DNA from: Ignavibacteria bacterium UBA2360
GTDB taxonomy: Bacteria > Bacteroidota > Ignavibacteria > Tepidaquicellales > OLB5
Direction of reading: 5' to 3'
NCBI GenBank assembly: GCA_002344125.1
Contig: DDTQ01000011.1
Location: forward strand, 579,245-643,244
Length of the DNA: 64,000 nucleotides
Shown here piece after piece: positions 41,927 through 50,873 of the stretch (position 1 is the stretch's first letter; every line of letters starts with the position of its first letter). The position numbers were made by a program, and so were the translations under genes. The notes under the pieces are model-generated. The model was given only the letters and a program-made list of their open reading frames with translations. It made no database searches and was not told the DNA's origin.

Positions 41927-44902
41927 ATGCCCGAAACAAATAAAGGTTCAAAAGGAATACAGATATCAAAGATTGCCAAAGAAGTCAACAGGCAATCAAG
42001 CGAAATACTTGAATACCTGAAACGCATAGGTATTGAAGTAGGCGGCGTTATGTCAAAAGTTGATGAAAGTGCTTATCATAAGGTTTTAGGGCATTTTAAA
42101 AGTGATCTTGAAGAGGCTGAAAAGCATAAACAGAAGCTTGTTGAATTCAAAAAGAAGCATAAAGGAATTGAAATTGCCGAAATAGAGGATGAAGTACGCA
42201 AGGAAACCGAAAAGAAGCTTAAAGAAGAAGAAGAGAAGCAGAAGAAAAGAGACGAAGAAGATAAAGTAAAGCATGAAAGAGAATCGCAGTTACAAAAAGA
42301 CCTCGAAGAAAAACGCCGGCTTATAAAAGAAAAAGAAGTTGAGCTTGAACAGCAGAAGATAAGAGAAGAAGAAGCAAAGAAACAGGCTGCGCTTGACGCA
42401 TTAAAACCAAAACCTGTTGAACCGGCAAAACCGGAGATTAAACCTACCGATACCAAGGCGGCAGAAGTTAAGCAGGAAAATATTCCCGCGGCTAAGAAGC
42501 CTGATGAGAAATCAGCTTTTAAACCGGCGGAGAAAAAACCATACACGCAAAAACCGGGTGAATTTAAGCCAAAGAGACATGACGACAGGTATGGCAGGAG
42601 AGATGGCGGCGGATACAAAGGCAAAAGCAGCGGAACAAGCGGCAGCGGAACAAGCGGCAGCGGAACGGGCAGCGGCACCACCGGCAATAAGAAGCCGGGC
42701 GGTTACCAGGGCAGAAAAACCGGGGGAACGTTTGAGCGTGTTACTATTAAAGACGATTTCCGCAAAAACAAAAAGCCGGCTCCGGGCGGACAGAAACCGG
42801 GATTCAAAAAACCGTTCACTTCCCGTGAAGACGAGAAGAAAAAAGATGATAAAGGGCAGACAAAGCCGGCAACAGAAAATGCTGATGCACAGGCAAAAAA
42901 GCGCGACTTTGATAAGAATCTAAAATCAAAGAAACAGAAATACCAGGATGGCGCAGAAGCCAAGAAAAAGAAAAAATTAGCGGATGAAGAGGTTACAGCG
43001 GAAATTGAAGAAGCAATCCGCGAGACCATGGCAAAGATGGATGAATCCGGTTCATCAACAGCGCGCCAGCAGTTAAGGAAAAGAAAAAAGAAAGAACGTT
43101 TAGAGCAGGAGCTGAAAGAAGCTGAAGAGATCTTAGCCAGGGCTAATATTATCCAGGTTACGGAATTCGCTTCTACATCAGAGCTTGCTACTTTAATGGA
43201 AATAGAAGTAAGCCAGCTTATACAGAAATGTTTTGAGCTTGGTATGATGGTAACAATCAACCAGAGGCTTGATAAAGATCTTATCACACTTCTGGCGGAT
43301 GAATTCGGATTTAAGATCGAATTCCAGAAAGAATATGAAGTTGACTCCCTTGCTGATATTGAAGATGATGAAACAAAACTTGTTCACAGGCCACCTGTTG
43401 TTACTATCATGGGTCATGTTGATCATGGTAAAACATCGCTGCTTGATTATATCCGTAAAGCAAGTGTTGTCGCAGGCGAAGCCGGTGGTATAACGCAGCA
43501 TATAGGCGCATACCAGGTTAAACTTGAAGATGGCAGGCTGATATCATTCCTTGATACGCCGGGTCACGAAGCGTTTACCGCCATGAGAGCGCGCGGCGCG
43601 CAGATAACCGATATTGTTGTGCTGGTTGTTGCCGCTGATGACAGCGTAATGCCCCAGACTATTGAAGCTATTAACCATGCGCTGGCCGCTAATGTACCGA
43701 TAGTTGTAGCAATAAATAAGATAGATAAACCCGGGGCAGACCCAACGAAGATCAAAACGCAGCTTTCAGAAAAGGGCGTTCTGGTTGAGGAATACGGCGG
43801 TAAATACCAGTCGATAGAAATTTCAGCGAAACAGGGAACAAATGTAGATCAGCTTCTTGAAAAGATATTGGTTGAAGCGGAAGTACTTGACCTGAAGGCG
43901 AACCCCGATAGAAGCGCAAGGGGCGCTATAGTTGAAGCGAAGCTTGATAAAGGCAAAGGAATAACCGCAACGGTTCTTGTTCAAAAAGGTACGCTGCATA
44001 CAGGTGATTCATTTGTAGCCGGGAATTTTAACGGCAGGGTGAAAGCCATGTATGATGAACGCGGCCATAGAGTTACCACTGCGCTTCCTTCAACGCCCGT
44101 TCAGGTACTTGGATTTGACGGTATGCCGCAGGCAGGTGATGTGCTGGTTTCAATGGATAGCGAACGCGAAGCCAGAGAAATTGCTTTAAAGAGACAGCAG
44201 CTTAAGCGCGAACAGGATTTCCGCCAGGTGAGATTCATAACACTTGACGATATTTCCAAACAGATCAAAGAAGGTAAACAGGTTGATCTTAATGTTATCA
44301 TCAAAGGTGATGTTGACGGTTCGGTTGAAGCGCTTTCGGATTCACTGCTTAAACTTGGCACAAGCGAAGTGAAAGTAAGTATTATTCACAAGGCTATCGG
44401 TGAAATTACCGAATACGACGTTCTGCTCGCCGCAGCATCAAGCGCAATTATAGTAGGGTTTGGTGTAAGGCCCAACCTGAAAGCAAGGAAACTTGCCGAG
44501 ACTGAAAAAGTAGATATTAGGCTTCACAATATAATTTACGATGTGATAAATGAGATCAAGCTTGCCCTTGAGGGTCTGCTTGAACCTGAAAAAACCGAAG
44601 AAGTTCTTGCTACCGTTGAAGTAAGAGAAACATTCAAAGTGCCAAAGATCGGTACGGTTGCAGGATGTTACGTTGTTGATGGTAAGGTTGTAAGGAATAA
44701 TAAAGTAAGGCTGCTGCGCGATGGATTTGTGATATTTGACGGTCACATTAACGCGCTTAAGAGATTTAAAGATGATGTAAGAGAAGTAGAACAGGGATTT
44801 GAATGCGGTATGAGCCTTGAGAACTACAACGATATAAAGGTTGGCGATATAATTGAATCTTACACAATTGTAGAAACTAAACGAAAGCTGGAGCAGAAGT
44901 AG
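41927..44902 (+). CDS. infB: Translation initiation factor IF-2
   Basis: This 991-residue protein has an IF2 N-terminal helical region (about 10-55), a long Lys/Glu coiled-coil and basic spacer (60-230), a Gly/Ser/Thr-rich spacer (about 235-252), a second IF2_N part near 405-460, and the GTPase domain with G1 GHVDHGKT at 496-503, switch GGITQHIG, DTPGHEAF and NKIDKP. Domains II-IV follow, ending around SYTIVETKRKLEQK. IF-2 delivers initiator tRNA to the ribosome. An imperfect 15-bp tandem repeat encodes the SGTSG spacer. It is followed 9 bases later by a broken DUF4160 gene. Confidence 0.97.
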   Translation: MPETNKGSKGIQISKIAKEVNRQSSEILEYLKRIGIEVGGVMSKVDESAYHKVLGHFKSDLEEAEKHKQKLVEFKKKHKGIEIAEIEDEVRKETEKKLKEEEEKQKKRDEEDKVKHERESQLQKDLEEKRRLIKEKEVELEQQKIREEEAKKQAALDALKPKPVEPAKPEIKPTDTKAAEVKQENIPAAKKPDEKSAFKPAEKKPYTQKPGEFKPKRHDDRYGRRDGGGYKGKSSGTSGSGTSGSGTGSGTTGNKKPGGYQGRKTGGTFERVTIKDDFRKNKKPAPGGQKPGFKKPFTSREDEKKKDDKGQTKPATENADAQAKKRDFDKNLKSKKQKYQDGAEAKKKKKLADEEVTAEIEEAIRETMAKMDESGSSTARQQLRKRKKKERLEQELKEAEEILARANIIQVTEFASTSELATLMEIEVSQLIQKCFELGMMVTINQRLDKDLITLLADEFGFKIEFQKEYEVDSLADIEDDETKLVHRPPVVTIMGHVDHGKTSLLDYIRKASVVAGEAGGITQHIGAYQVKLEDGRLISFLDTPGHEAFTAMRARGAQITDIVVLVVAADDSVMPQTIEAINHALAANVPIVVAINKIDKPGADPTKIKTQLSEKGVLVEEYGGKYQSIEISAKQGTNVDQLLEKILVEAEVLDLKANPDRSARGAIVEAKLDKGKGITATVLVQKGTLHTGDSFVAGNFNGRVKAMYDERGHRVTTALPSTPVQVLGFDGMPQAGDVLVSMDSEREAREIALKRQQLKREQDFRQVRFITLDDISKQIKEGKQVDLNVIIKGDVDGSVEALSDSLLKLGTSEVKVSIIHKAIGEITEYDVLLAAASSAIIVGFGVRPNLKARKLAETEKVDIRLHNIIYDVINEIKLALEGLLEPEKTEEVLATVEVRETFKVPKIGTVAGCYVVDGKVVRNNKVRLLRDGFVIFDGHINALKRFKDDVREVEQGFECGMSLENYNDIKVGDIIESYTIVETKRKLEQK
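42629..42675 (+). repeat. 15-bp minisatellite inside infB
   Basis: The unit CGGAACAAGCGGCAG is repeated about three times (the third copy diverged), encoding the SGTSG spacer of IF-2. It sits between conserved domains, so length variation would be tolerated. Confidence 0.8.
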
Positions 44903-44911
44903 GTTTATAAT

Positions 44912-45214
44912 TTGCCAAAGTTATATGAATATTTAGGAATAGTTGTCATGTTCTACTCTAACGAACATACACCAATTCATGTTCACGGCAATTACTAAGG
45001 CAGTGAAACCAGGGCAGAAATAGTGGTAGTAGACGGAAAGATTGTAAAAGTAGTTTTCAAAAAAGTTAGAGGTAAGAAGCCGTTACCTGTTTCGAAATTA
45101 TCTGCTTTTAAGAAGTTGGTAAATAAATATTCTGATGATATAGTTAAAAAATGGGTTGATTATTTTGTATACAACAAACCAATTAAGCCTAAAAGGATCA
45201 CAAAAGTAATTTAA
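44912..45214 (+). pseudogene. DUF4160 family gene interrupted by an in-frame TAA
   Basis: The frame from TTG 44912 reads LPKLYEYLGIVVMFYSNEH, TPIHVHGNY, stop (TAA at 44996-44998), then GSETRAEIVVVDGKIVK and onward to 45214, with IVKKWVDYFV near the end. This is the DUF4160 pattern over its whole length. At the stop position the family usually has a Gln-like residue, so a CAA to TAA change is the simplest explanation. A GTG at 45023 could start a C-terminal fragment. It is 9 bases after infB and 3 bases before its usual partner, DUF2442. Readthrough or a sequencing error cannot be excluded. Confidence 0.75.
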
Positions 45215-45217
45215 AAA

Positions 45218-45478
45218 GTGGCAGTCAAAGAAGAAATAATAGAAATAAAATCTGCACTTTACCTAAAAGAGTACCAGTTAAAATTAGTGTTCAATGATGG
45301 TAAGAGCAGAACCGTAGATTTTGGTAATTTTTTGAAGAACTCGCACAATCCAATGACGCAAAAGTTCTTAAAAAAATCTCTATTTCAAGATTACACAATT
45401 AAATATGGTGACCTTGTATGGGGAGATTATGAAATGTGCTTTCCTATTTGGGATCTTTACGAAGGAAAAATCTCGTAA
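45218..45478 (+). CDS. DUF2442 family protein
   Basis: This 86-residue protein starts at a GTG at 45218. It has the DUF2442 layout: an opening IKSALYLKEYQLKLVFNDGKSR, VDFGNFL, and the final WGDYEMCFPIWDLYEG (GDYEMCFPIWDLY). DUF4160-DUF2442 pairs are common and are often listed as toxin-antitoxin candidates, but their activity is not established. Here the first gene is broken while this one is open. It lies inside the translation operon, between infB and rbfA, where such genes are not normally found. Confidence 0.82.
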   Translation: MAVKEEIIEIKSALYLKEYQLKLVFNDGKSRTVDFGNFLKNSHNPMTQKFLKKSLFQDYTIKYGDLVWGDYEMCFPIWDLYEGKIS

Positions 45479-45515
45479 GTAGCACAGGTTTTGAAAATGC
45501 TCAGGAATAGAAGAT

Positions 45516-45899
45516 ATGTCAATAAGAACAGAAAAAGTAGCGGAAGAAATTAAGCATCAACTTGCAGGAATATTATCCAGAGATCTGGCAGAACTCAAAC
45601 TTGGGCTGGTTACAGTTACAAGAGTGCGGATCAGCAGGGATTTAAAGAACGCAAAGGCTTATGTAAGTTTTATAGGTAATAAAGAGCCGGCTGAAGTATG
45701 CATCGAAAAGATAAACAATAGAAAAAAACAGATAAGAATGCATCTTGGTAAAAGTATGCATTTGAAATTTGTGCCGGAGATTGATTTTTATTTTGATGAT
45801 AACATGGAATATGCCAGCCGGATAGATGAGATAATTAAGGAAATTCATAAAGATGAACCGGAAGGAAACGATAAATCCGGCGATGAAGGCAAAGAGTAA
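45516..45899 (+). CDS. rbfA: Ribosome-binding factor A
   Basis: This 127-residue KH-type protein begins SIRTEKVAEEIKHQLAGIL and has VTVTRVRISRDLKNAKAYVSF and LRHKF-type later features (LKFVPEIDFYFDDNMEYASRIDEII). RbfA binds the 30S subunit and helps mature the 5' end of 16S rRNA and cold adaptation. It lies six bases upstream of truB. The C-terminal tail is acidic. The pair of DUF genes upstream separates it from infB, its usual neighbour. Confidence 0.95.
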   Translation: MSIRTEKVAEEIKHQLAGILSRDLAELKLGLVTVTRVRISRDLKNAKAYVSFIGNKEPAEVCIEKINNRKKQIRMHLGKSMHLKFVPEIDFYFDDNMEYASRIDEIIKEIHKDEPEGNDKSGDEGKE

Positions 45900-45905
45900 T
45901 TCTTA

Positions 45906-46655
45906 ATGACTGCCGGTGCAGAGGTTAAAATTATTGATGTAGTTGGCGATGATTTCTGGCAGCTAAGCTGGCAGGAGCGCAGCGAGAAGGCGAATAAAGA
46001 AGGTATAACAATTCTGTTTGATAAACCAAAAGAATATACCAGCGCAAGACTTGTTAATATTGTTAAAAAATTCCTCAATGTGAACAAAGCAGGCCATTCA
46101 GGTACACTTGACCCGAAGGCAACGGGCCTAATGATAGTATGTACAGGCAAACGAACCAAAATGCTGAACGGGCTCCTGGGATGCGATAAAGAGTATGAAG
46201 GTGTCATGATATTGGGCGAAAAGACTAAAAGTTTTGACAGTGAGACCGAAGTTTTTGAAAAGAACGATATAAGCCACCTAACCCCCGAATCAATATCGGA
46301 AGCGGTAAAAGCATTTACAGGCGAAATTCAGCAGGTGCCGCCGATGTATTCCGCGGTTAAACATAAAGGTAAGCCGCTGTACAAAATGGCAAGAAAAGGC
46401 GAAGTGCTTGAAAGAGCCCCTAAACTTGTGAATGTAAGAGTGTTCGAAACCGGTGAGTTAACCGGTAATAAATTAACCTTCAGGGTTTTGTGTTCAAAAG
46501 GTACTTACATCAGATCGCTTGCCAGCGACCTGGGAGATAAACTCGGAACCGGCGCCTATTTAAAGGAGCTTAGGAGAACAAAGATAGGTGAGTTTGATAT
46601 TAAATATGCACTCCATGCAGAAGATTTTATTAATATGAACAGAAGCAGAGAATAG
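45906..46655 (+). CDS. truB: tRNA pseudouridine(55) synthase TruB
   Basis: This 249-residue protein has the catalytic motif HSGTLDPKATGLM with Asp69, GCDKEYEGVM and QVPPMYSAVKHKGKPLYKMARKG (VPPMYSAVKHKG), and GTYIRSLASDLGD. It converts U55 to pseudouridine in the T-loop of tRNAs. The N-terminus is about 25 residues longer than minimal TruB. The PUA domain is absent, as in short bacterial forms. It ends immediately before the ribF start codon (TAG-ATG), which favours coupling. Confidence 0.96.
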   Translation: MTAGAEVKIIDVVGDDFWQLSWQERSEKANKEGITILFDKPKEYTSARLVNIVKKFLNVNKAGHSGTLDPKATGLMIVCTGKRTKMLNGLLGCDKEYEGVMILGEKTKSFDSETEVFEKNDISHLTPESISEAVKAFTGEIQQVPPMYSAVKHKGKPLYKMARKGEVLERAPKLVNVRVFETGELTGNKLTFRVLCSKGTYIRSLASDLGDKLGTGAYLKELRRTKIGEFDIKYALHAEDFINMNRSRE

Positions 46656-47612
46656 ATGAATATATTCAGGGATATAAGTGAAATTACACACGATACCAAA
46701 ACGGCAGTTACCATTGGTACATATGACGGGCTTCATCTTGCGCACAGGCAGGTAATTGATAAGGTAACATCGCTTGCCAGGCAGAAAGGACTTCGTTCTT
46801 TTATAGTAACGTTTGAGCCTCATCCGCAGGAAGTCTTAAAAAACAAGACTCCGGATATTAAGCTGCTGACTGCAATTGATGAAAAGCTCAGACTTTTTGA
46901 AGCCGCAGGCGTTGAGAATGTTCTTGTGATAAAATTCACTGAAGAGTTTTCTAAAACCGAAGCGCGGGAATTTTATGAAAAGTATATAGCAGGCGGTATT
47001 GGTTTAAGTGATCTTGTTATCGGTTACGATCATCTTTTCGGCAGAAACCGTGAAGGCAGTTTTGAAACACTCAAAGCGCTTGGAAATGAATTTGGATTTG
47101 AGATCCACCGTGTTGAAGAAATTGATATTGATGGTAAACCAATAAGCTCCACCCGTATAAGGCATGCGCTTGCCGAAGGCAATATTGAAGAAGCCAATAA
47201 ACTTCTTGGGTATGAATACGGTTTTGACGGCATTGTTGTTGAAGGAGATAAAGTTGGCAGAACAATCGGTTACCCCACTGTTAACCTGAAACCTGTTAAA
47301 GAAAACAAAGTAATGCCTAAAGAAGGTATTTACTGCGTGCGGGTAATTCATAATAACTCTGAATATTATGGAATGATGTATCACGGGTATCGCCCCACGT
47401 TAAGCGAGGGCATTAAGCGCGCGCTTGAAGTACATATATTTGATTTTGACAAGAGCGTTTACGGGGAGAATATAACTATCAGCTTTTTGACAAGATTAAG
47501 AGATGATATGAAGTTTTCAGGCAAAGAAGAATTAATAGCGCAGATCGATAAGGATAAAGAAGATTCACTGAAGTATATAAATAAATTAAGAAAAAATATA
47601 ATAAAACAATAA
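46656..47612 (+). CDS. ribF: Bifunctional riboflavin kinase/FAD synthetase
   Basis: This 318-residue protein has an N-terminal FAD synthetase domain (about 1-190) with TIGTYDGLHLAHRQVI, IVTFEPHPQEVL and ISSTRIRHAL. The C-terminal riboflavin kinase domain has GTVV-equivalent GIVVEGDKVGRTIGYPTVNL (RTIGYPTVNL), with the conserved TxN, and the later LEVHIFDFDKSVYG. It makes FMN and FAD. It follows truB directly and is followed by rpsO, 28 bases on. Confidence 0.96.
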   Translation: MNIFRDISEITHDTKTAVTIGTYDGLHLAHRQVIDKVTSLARQKGLRSFIVTFEPHPQEVLKNKTPDIKLLTAIDEKLRLFEAAGVENVLVIKFTEEFSKTEAREFYEKYIAGGIGLSDLVIGYDHLFGRNREGSFETLKALGNEFGFEIHRVEEIDIDGKPISSTRIRHALAEGNIEEANKLLGYEYGFDGIVVEGDKVGRTIGYPTVNLKPVKENKVMPKEGIYCVRVIHNNSEYYGMMYHGYRPTLSEGIKRALEVHIFDFDKSVYGENITISFLTRLRDDMKFSGKEELIAQIDKDKEDSLKYINKLRKNIIKQ

Positions 47613-47640
47613 ATAATAATTTAAGGAGACAGCAAACAAG

Positions 47641-47910
47641 ATGTTAACCAAAGAAGCAAAACAGGATATCGTATCCAAGTACGGAGCAAATGCGAAGGAT
47701 TCAGGTAAAACAGAAGTTCAGATCGCAATTTTAACAACCAGGATAAACACGCTTACCGAAAGCCATTTTAACACAAAGAAAAAAGACAACCACTCAAGAT
47801 TGGGTCTTTTAAAAATGGTTGGTAAAAGAAGAAGACTGTTAAAATATCTTGAAAACAAAGATATCAACAGGTACAGAGCAATTTTAAAAGAATTAAACAT
47901 AAGAAAATAA
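47641..47910 (+). CDS. rpsO: 30S ribosomal protein S15
   Basis: This is the normal 89-residue S15, with SGKTEVQIAILTTRINTLTEH-type N-terminal helices (KTEVQIAILTTRI), HSRLGLLKMVGKRRRLLKYLE and the terminal IRK. It binds 16S rRNA directly. A ribosome-binding site (AAGGAGACA) precedes the ATG. The gene is followed by a structured leader and pnp, the conserved rpsO-pnp order. Confidence 0.98.
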   Translation: MLTKEAKQDIVSKYGANAKDSGKTEVQIAILTTRINTLTESHFNTKKKDNHSRLGLLKMVGKRRRLLKYLENKDINRYRAILKELNIRK

Positions 47911-47955
47911 TTTCTGCCGGGCTGTTATTAACTAAAAGAGGTTATTCTGTTAAGA

Positions 47956-48015
47956 CAGGGCGACGAAATAAGTATCACGGGATCTATTTTCCGGGGAATT
48001 TATTTCGCCATCCTG
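47956..48015 (+). promoter_or_regulatory. Imperfect hairpin in the rpsO-pnp intergenic region
   Basis: CAGG / CCTG and CGAAATAA / TTATTTCG pair across a 28-base apical segment, giving a long interrupted stem about 90 bases upstream of pnp. In E. coli the pnp leader folds into a hairpin cut by RNase III and used in autoregulation. The analogous position suggests the same, but this is inference. Confidence 0.45.
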
Positions 48016-48106
48016 CTTTAGGTGTGATAGAAATATTGCGCTCACACAGAGTAACTCCTTTAAACATAACAGCCCATAACTAATTGAAGGAGATAAAAAA
48101 ACAAAG

Positions 48107-50245
48107 ATGGTAACAGTAAAAGAAATGGATCTTGGCGGAAGAACGCTGAGACTTGAAACAGGTAAACTTGCCAAACAGGCAAGCGGTTCTGTATTGGCAA
48201 CTTACGGTGATACGGTTGTGTTGTGTACAGTTGTTGGCGCCGATGAGCCAAAGGAAGGAATGGATTACTTTCCGTTGCAGGTTGAGTTCCGTGAAAAAAC
48301 AGCGGCTGTAGGAAAGATCCCCGGCGGCTTTTTTAAACGCGAAGCAAGACCAAGCGAAAAGGAAATATTAACCGCAAGACTTATTGATAGACCGATTAGG
48401 CCGCTTTTCCCTGAGGAATTTATGTGCGAAGTGCAGGTTATCTGTACGGTGTACTCAAGTGACCAGGAAAATGACGCGGATGTTATTGCAGCCGTAGGCG
48501 CATCAGCAGCACTTATGGTTTCAAACCTGCCGTTTGAAGGGCCAATGGGCGAAGTAAGAGTAGGAAGAATCAACGGTGAGTATATCGTTAATCCTACGCA
48601 CACTCAGCTTAAAGAGAGCGATATGGATATGATAATCGGCGGAACAGCTGATTCCATAGTTATGGTTGAAGGCGACGCGAAGGAATTAAGCGAAGCTGAT
48701 ATACTTGGCGCGATCAAATTTGCCCATGAAAACATTAAGAAAATATGCGCTATGCAAACGGAGTTTGCCGCTGAACGCAACGTTACTAACCGGGAAGTTA
48801 AGGCTATTGAATACGATCAGGAGCTTAAGAACTCCGTGAAAGAGCTTGCCGCAAAGGTAATTTCTGAAATTCACAGAAGCGATGTAACCAAGGATGAAAG
48901 AAGCCAGAAGTATAAAGAACTGTATGAAACAATAACCGAAAGCCTGAAGGAAAAATATCCCGAGCAGGATAAGATAATCGCAAAACATTTTGATGATATC
49001 CAGTATTATGATATGAGAGAAATGATCCTTACCGAAGGCAGAAGGCTTGACGGCAGGAAAACAACTGAGATTAGACCTATAACATGTGAAGTTGGATATT
49101 TACCGAGAAATCATGGTTCAGCTTTATTTACACGCGGTGAAACGCAGAGTTTAACCAGTATGACACTTGGTACAAAAAGCGACCAGCAGATAATAGACGG
49201 TTTAATGCCTGAAGAGAAAAAACGTTTCATGCTGCATTACAACTTTCCTCCGTTTTCAACCGGTGAAACCGGCAGATACGGTTCCACAGGCAGGCGCGAA
49301 ATTGGCCACGGTCACCTGGCGCAAAGATCACTTGAAGGAATGCTTCCTACTGCGGAAGAGTTTCCGTATACTATCCGTATAGTGAGCGATATACTTGAAT
49401 CGAACGGGTCTTCATCAATGGCTACAGTTTGCGCAGGCACGCTTGCGCTGATGGATGGCGGTGTTCAGATAAAACGTCCGGTAGCAGGTATTGCAATGGG
49501 TCTTATAAAAGAAGGCGATAGAGTCGCAGTGCTCAGTGATATTTTAGGTAACGAAGATTTCCTTGGTGATATGGATTTCAAGGTTTGCGGAACATCAGAG
49601 GGCATTACGGGTCTGCAGATGGATATAAAAATTAAAGGCGTATCATTTGAAGTGATGGAAACAGCTTTAGCTCAGGCTAAAGAAGGCAGAATGCATATAC
49701 TAGGTATTATGAATGAAGCGATATCAGAGCCAAGAGCCAAGATATCAGATTACGCTCCGCAGTTATTTACAATGACAGTACCTATTGATATGATAGGCGC
49801 GGTTATCGGACCCGGCGGAAAAAATATCAGGCATATAATTGAAATGTCAGGCGCGGAAATTAATATTGATGATGACGGAACAGTGGTAATCGCAGCGCTC
49901 TCGGGTGAATCAGCAAGCATTGCACAATCAATGATAGCGAAGATAACCGAAGTGCCAGAAAAAGGGAAGACTTACAACGGCAAAGTTGTAAAGACAACCG
50001 ATTTCGGCGCGTTTGTAGAAATACTTCCGGGCAAAGAAGGCCTACTGCATATTTCACAAATTGATAAGAAGCGTGTTGCCAAGGTTGAAGACGTATTAAA
50101 ACGCGGCGATATGATAACTGTTAAGGTGCTTGAAATTGACAGCAAGACCGGCAAGGTATCACTTAGCCACAAAGCAGTTATGGAAGATGAAGAAAAAGCT
50201 GCCGGAAAGAAAGAAGAAACCAAGACGGAAGAAACACCGGCTTAA
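48107..50245 (+). CDS. pnp: Polyribonucleotide nucleotidyltransferase
   Basis: This 712-residue protein has two RNase PH domains, with GGFFKREARPSEKEILTARLIDRPIRPLF (split: FFKREARPSEKEIL, ARLIDRPIRPLF) in the first and ALFTRGETQSL, FPPFSTGETGR, GRREIGHGHLAQR in the second. A KH domain (about 555-615, IGPGGKNIRHI) and an S1 domain (about 620-690) follow. It degrades RNA phosphorolytically from 3' ends. The C-terminal tail is Lys/Glu-rich. It closes the operon and is followed by a clear terminator. Confidence 0.98.
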   Translation: MVTVKEMDLGGRTLRLETGKLAKQASGSVLATYGDTVVLCTVVGADEPKEGMDYFPLQVEFREKTAAVGKIPGGFFKREARPSEKEILTARLIDRPIRPLFPEEFMCEVQVICTVYSSDQENDADVIAAVGASAALMVSNLPFEGPMGEVRVGRINGEYIVNPTHTQLKESDMDMIIGGTADSIVMVEGDAKELSEADILGAIKFAHENIKKICAMQTEFAAERNVTNREVKAIEYDQELKNSVKELAAKVISEIHRSDVTKDERSQKYKELYETITESLKEKYPEQDKIIAKHFDDIQYYDMREMILTEGRRLDGRKTTEIRPITCEVGYLPRNHGSALFTRGETQSLTSMTLGTKSDQQIIDGLMPEEKKRFMLHYNFPPFSTGETGRYGSTGRREIGHGHLAQRSLEGMLPTAEEFPYTIRIVSDILESNGSSSMATVCAGTLALMDGGVQIKRPVAGIAMGLIKEGDRVAVLSDILGNEDFLGDMDFKVCGTSEGITGLQMDIKIKGVSFEVMETALAQAKEGRMHILGIMNEAISEPRAKISDYAPQLFTMTVPIDMIGAVIGPGGKNIRHIIEMSGAEINIDDDGTVVIAALSGESASIAQSMIAKITEVPEKGKTYNGKVVKTTDFGAFVEILPGKEGLLHISQIDKKRVAKVEDVLKRGDMITVKVLEIDSKTGKVSLSHKAVMEDEEKAAGKKEETKTEETPA

Positions 50246-50285
50246 TTCAAATAGCAAATAACAAAAAGCAAATAGCAATATACGA

Positions 50286-50321
50286 AAGCCTGTTCAAATG
50301 TAAAATTGAGCAGGCTTTTTT
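50286..50321 (+). terminator. Rho-independent terminator after pnp
   Basis: A 12-bp stem AAGCCTGTTCAA / TTGAGCAGGCTT (one G-T pair), followed by a run of T. The 36 bases before it hold A-rich CAAATAGC repeats. Confidence 0.9.
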
Positions 50322-50334
50322 ATTATATAAACCC

Positions 50335-50342
50335 TATATTTG
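50335..50342 (+). promoter_or_regulatory. Candidate -7 promoter element (TATATTTG)
   Basis: TATATTTG lies 30 bases upstream of the ATG at 50372, just after the pnp terminator. No TTTG is seen at the expected distance upstream, only a T-rich tract. Confidence 0.35.
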
Positions 50343-50371
50343 CAACATATACGTAAGATTAAAACTGATAA

Positions 50372-50836
50372 ATGCCCCCGATTAAATACACAAATCTAAA
50401 ACCATTAGAACCGAGAAATTGTTCTTCGGAAATCAATACCCGTGAGCACAATTATGATATGCATAACATGGCAGATTTTCTGGAATCAAAATATAACACA
50501 GAATCACAAATCGTTGAGTTAATATGGAAATATCCCAGCAAGTGGTTTTTGGAAAATAAGAATGAATATAAAGACAATATACAATACTTAAAGGAAAACG
50601 ATATCATAGACAAAGTTAGATTAATTGCCCTTATATTTAAAGGAGTAACAAGATATGAGGTTAAGCCACGAGACCCGGAAATGCCATTTACCGAAGATAA
50701 TTGTTTAACCCAAATATTAACCTATGATGAGGATTTCAAGCAAGATGCATTATTGTTCGAATTTCAAGGCGGCTTAAAAATAACGATTGAAGCCGAAGAG
50801 GTTATCTTTGAAAGAGACTACAAAATAAAATATTAA
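50372..50836 (+). CDS. Hypothetical protein
   Basis: This 154-residue soluble protein is AT-rich compared with its neighbours. No signal peptide or membrane helix. It has an N-terminal stretch with Cys-Ser and His, a central helical part (FLESKYNTESQIVELIWKYPSKWFL), and a final beta-rich part (FEFQGGLKITIEAEEVIFERDY). I do not recognise the family. It is flanked by a terminator and the SSS symporter gene 37 bases downstream. The composition hints at later acquisition. Confidence 0.55.
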   Translation: MPPIKYTNLKPLEPRNCSSEINTREHNYDMHNMADFLESKYNTESQIVELIWKYPSKWFLENKNEYKDNIQYLKENDIIDKVRLIALIFKGVTRYEVKPRDPEMPFTEDNCLTQILTYDEDFKQDALLFEFQGGLKITIEAEEVIFERDYKIKY

Positions 50837-50873
50837 CCCTTAATTAATTGTCATATAATTCATATATTTGCAA

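Noticed and set aside
42076..42687. 203-codon minus-strand open frame opposite infB
   Set aside because: It is rich in Ser, Phe and Leu and is the complement of the Lys/Glu coiled-coil and Gly/Ser spacer of IF-2, an antisense artefact.
50863..50870. TATATTTG as promoter of the SSS symporter gene
   Set aside because: It ends only 3 bases before the ATG and has no upstream TTTG. It would force a leaderless message, so I did not list it as a promoter.
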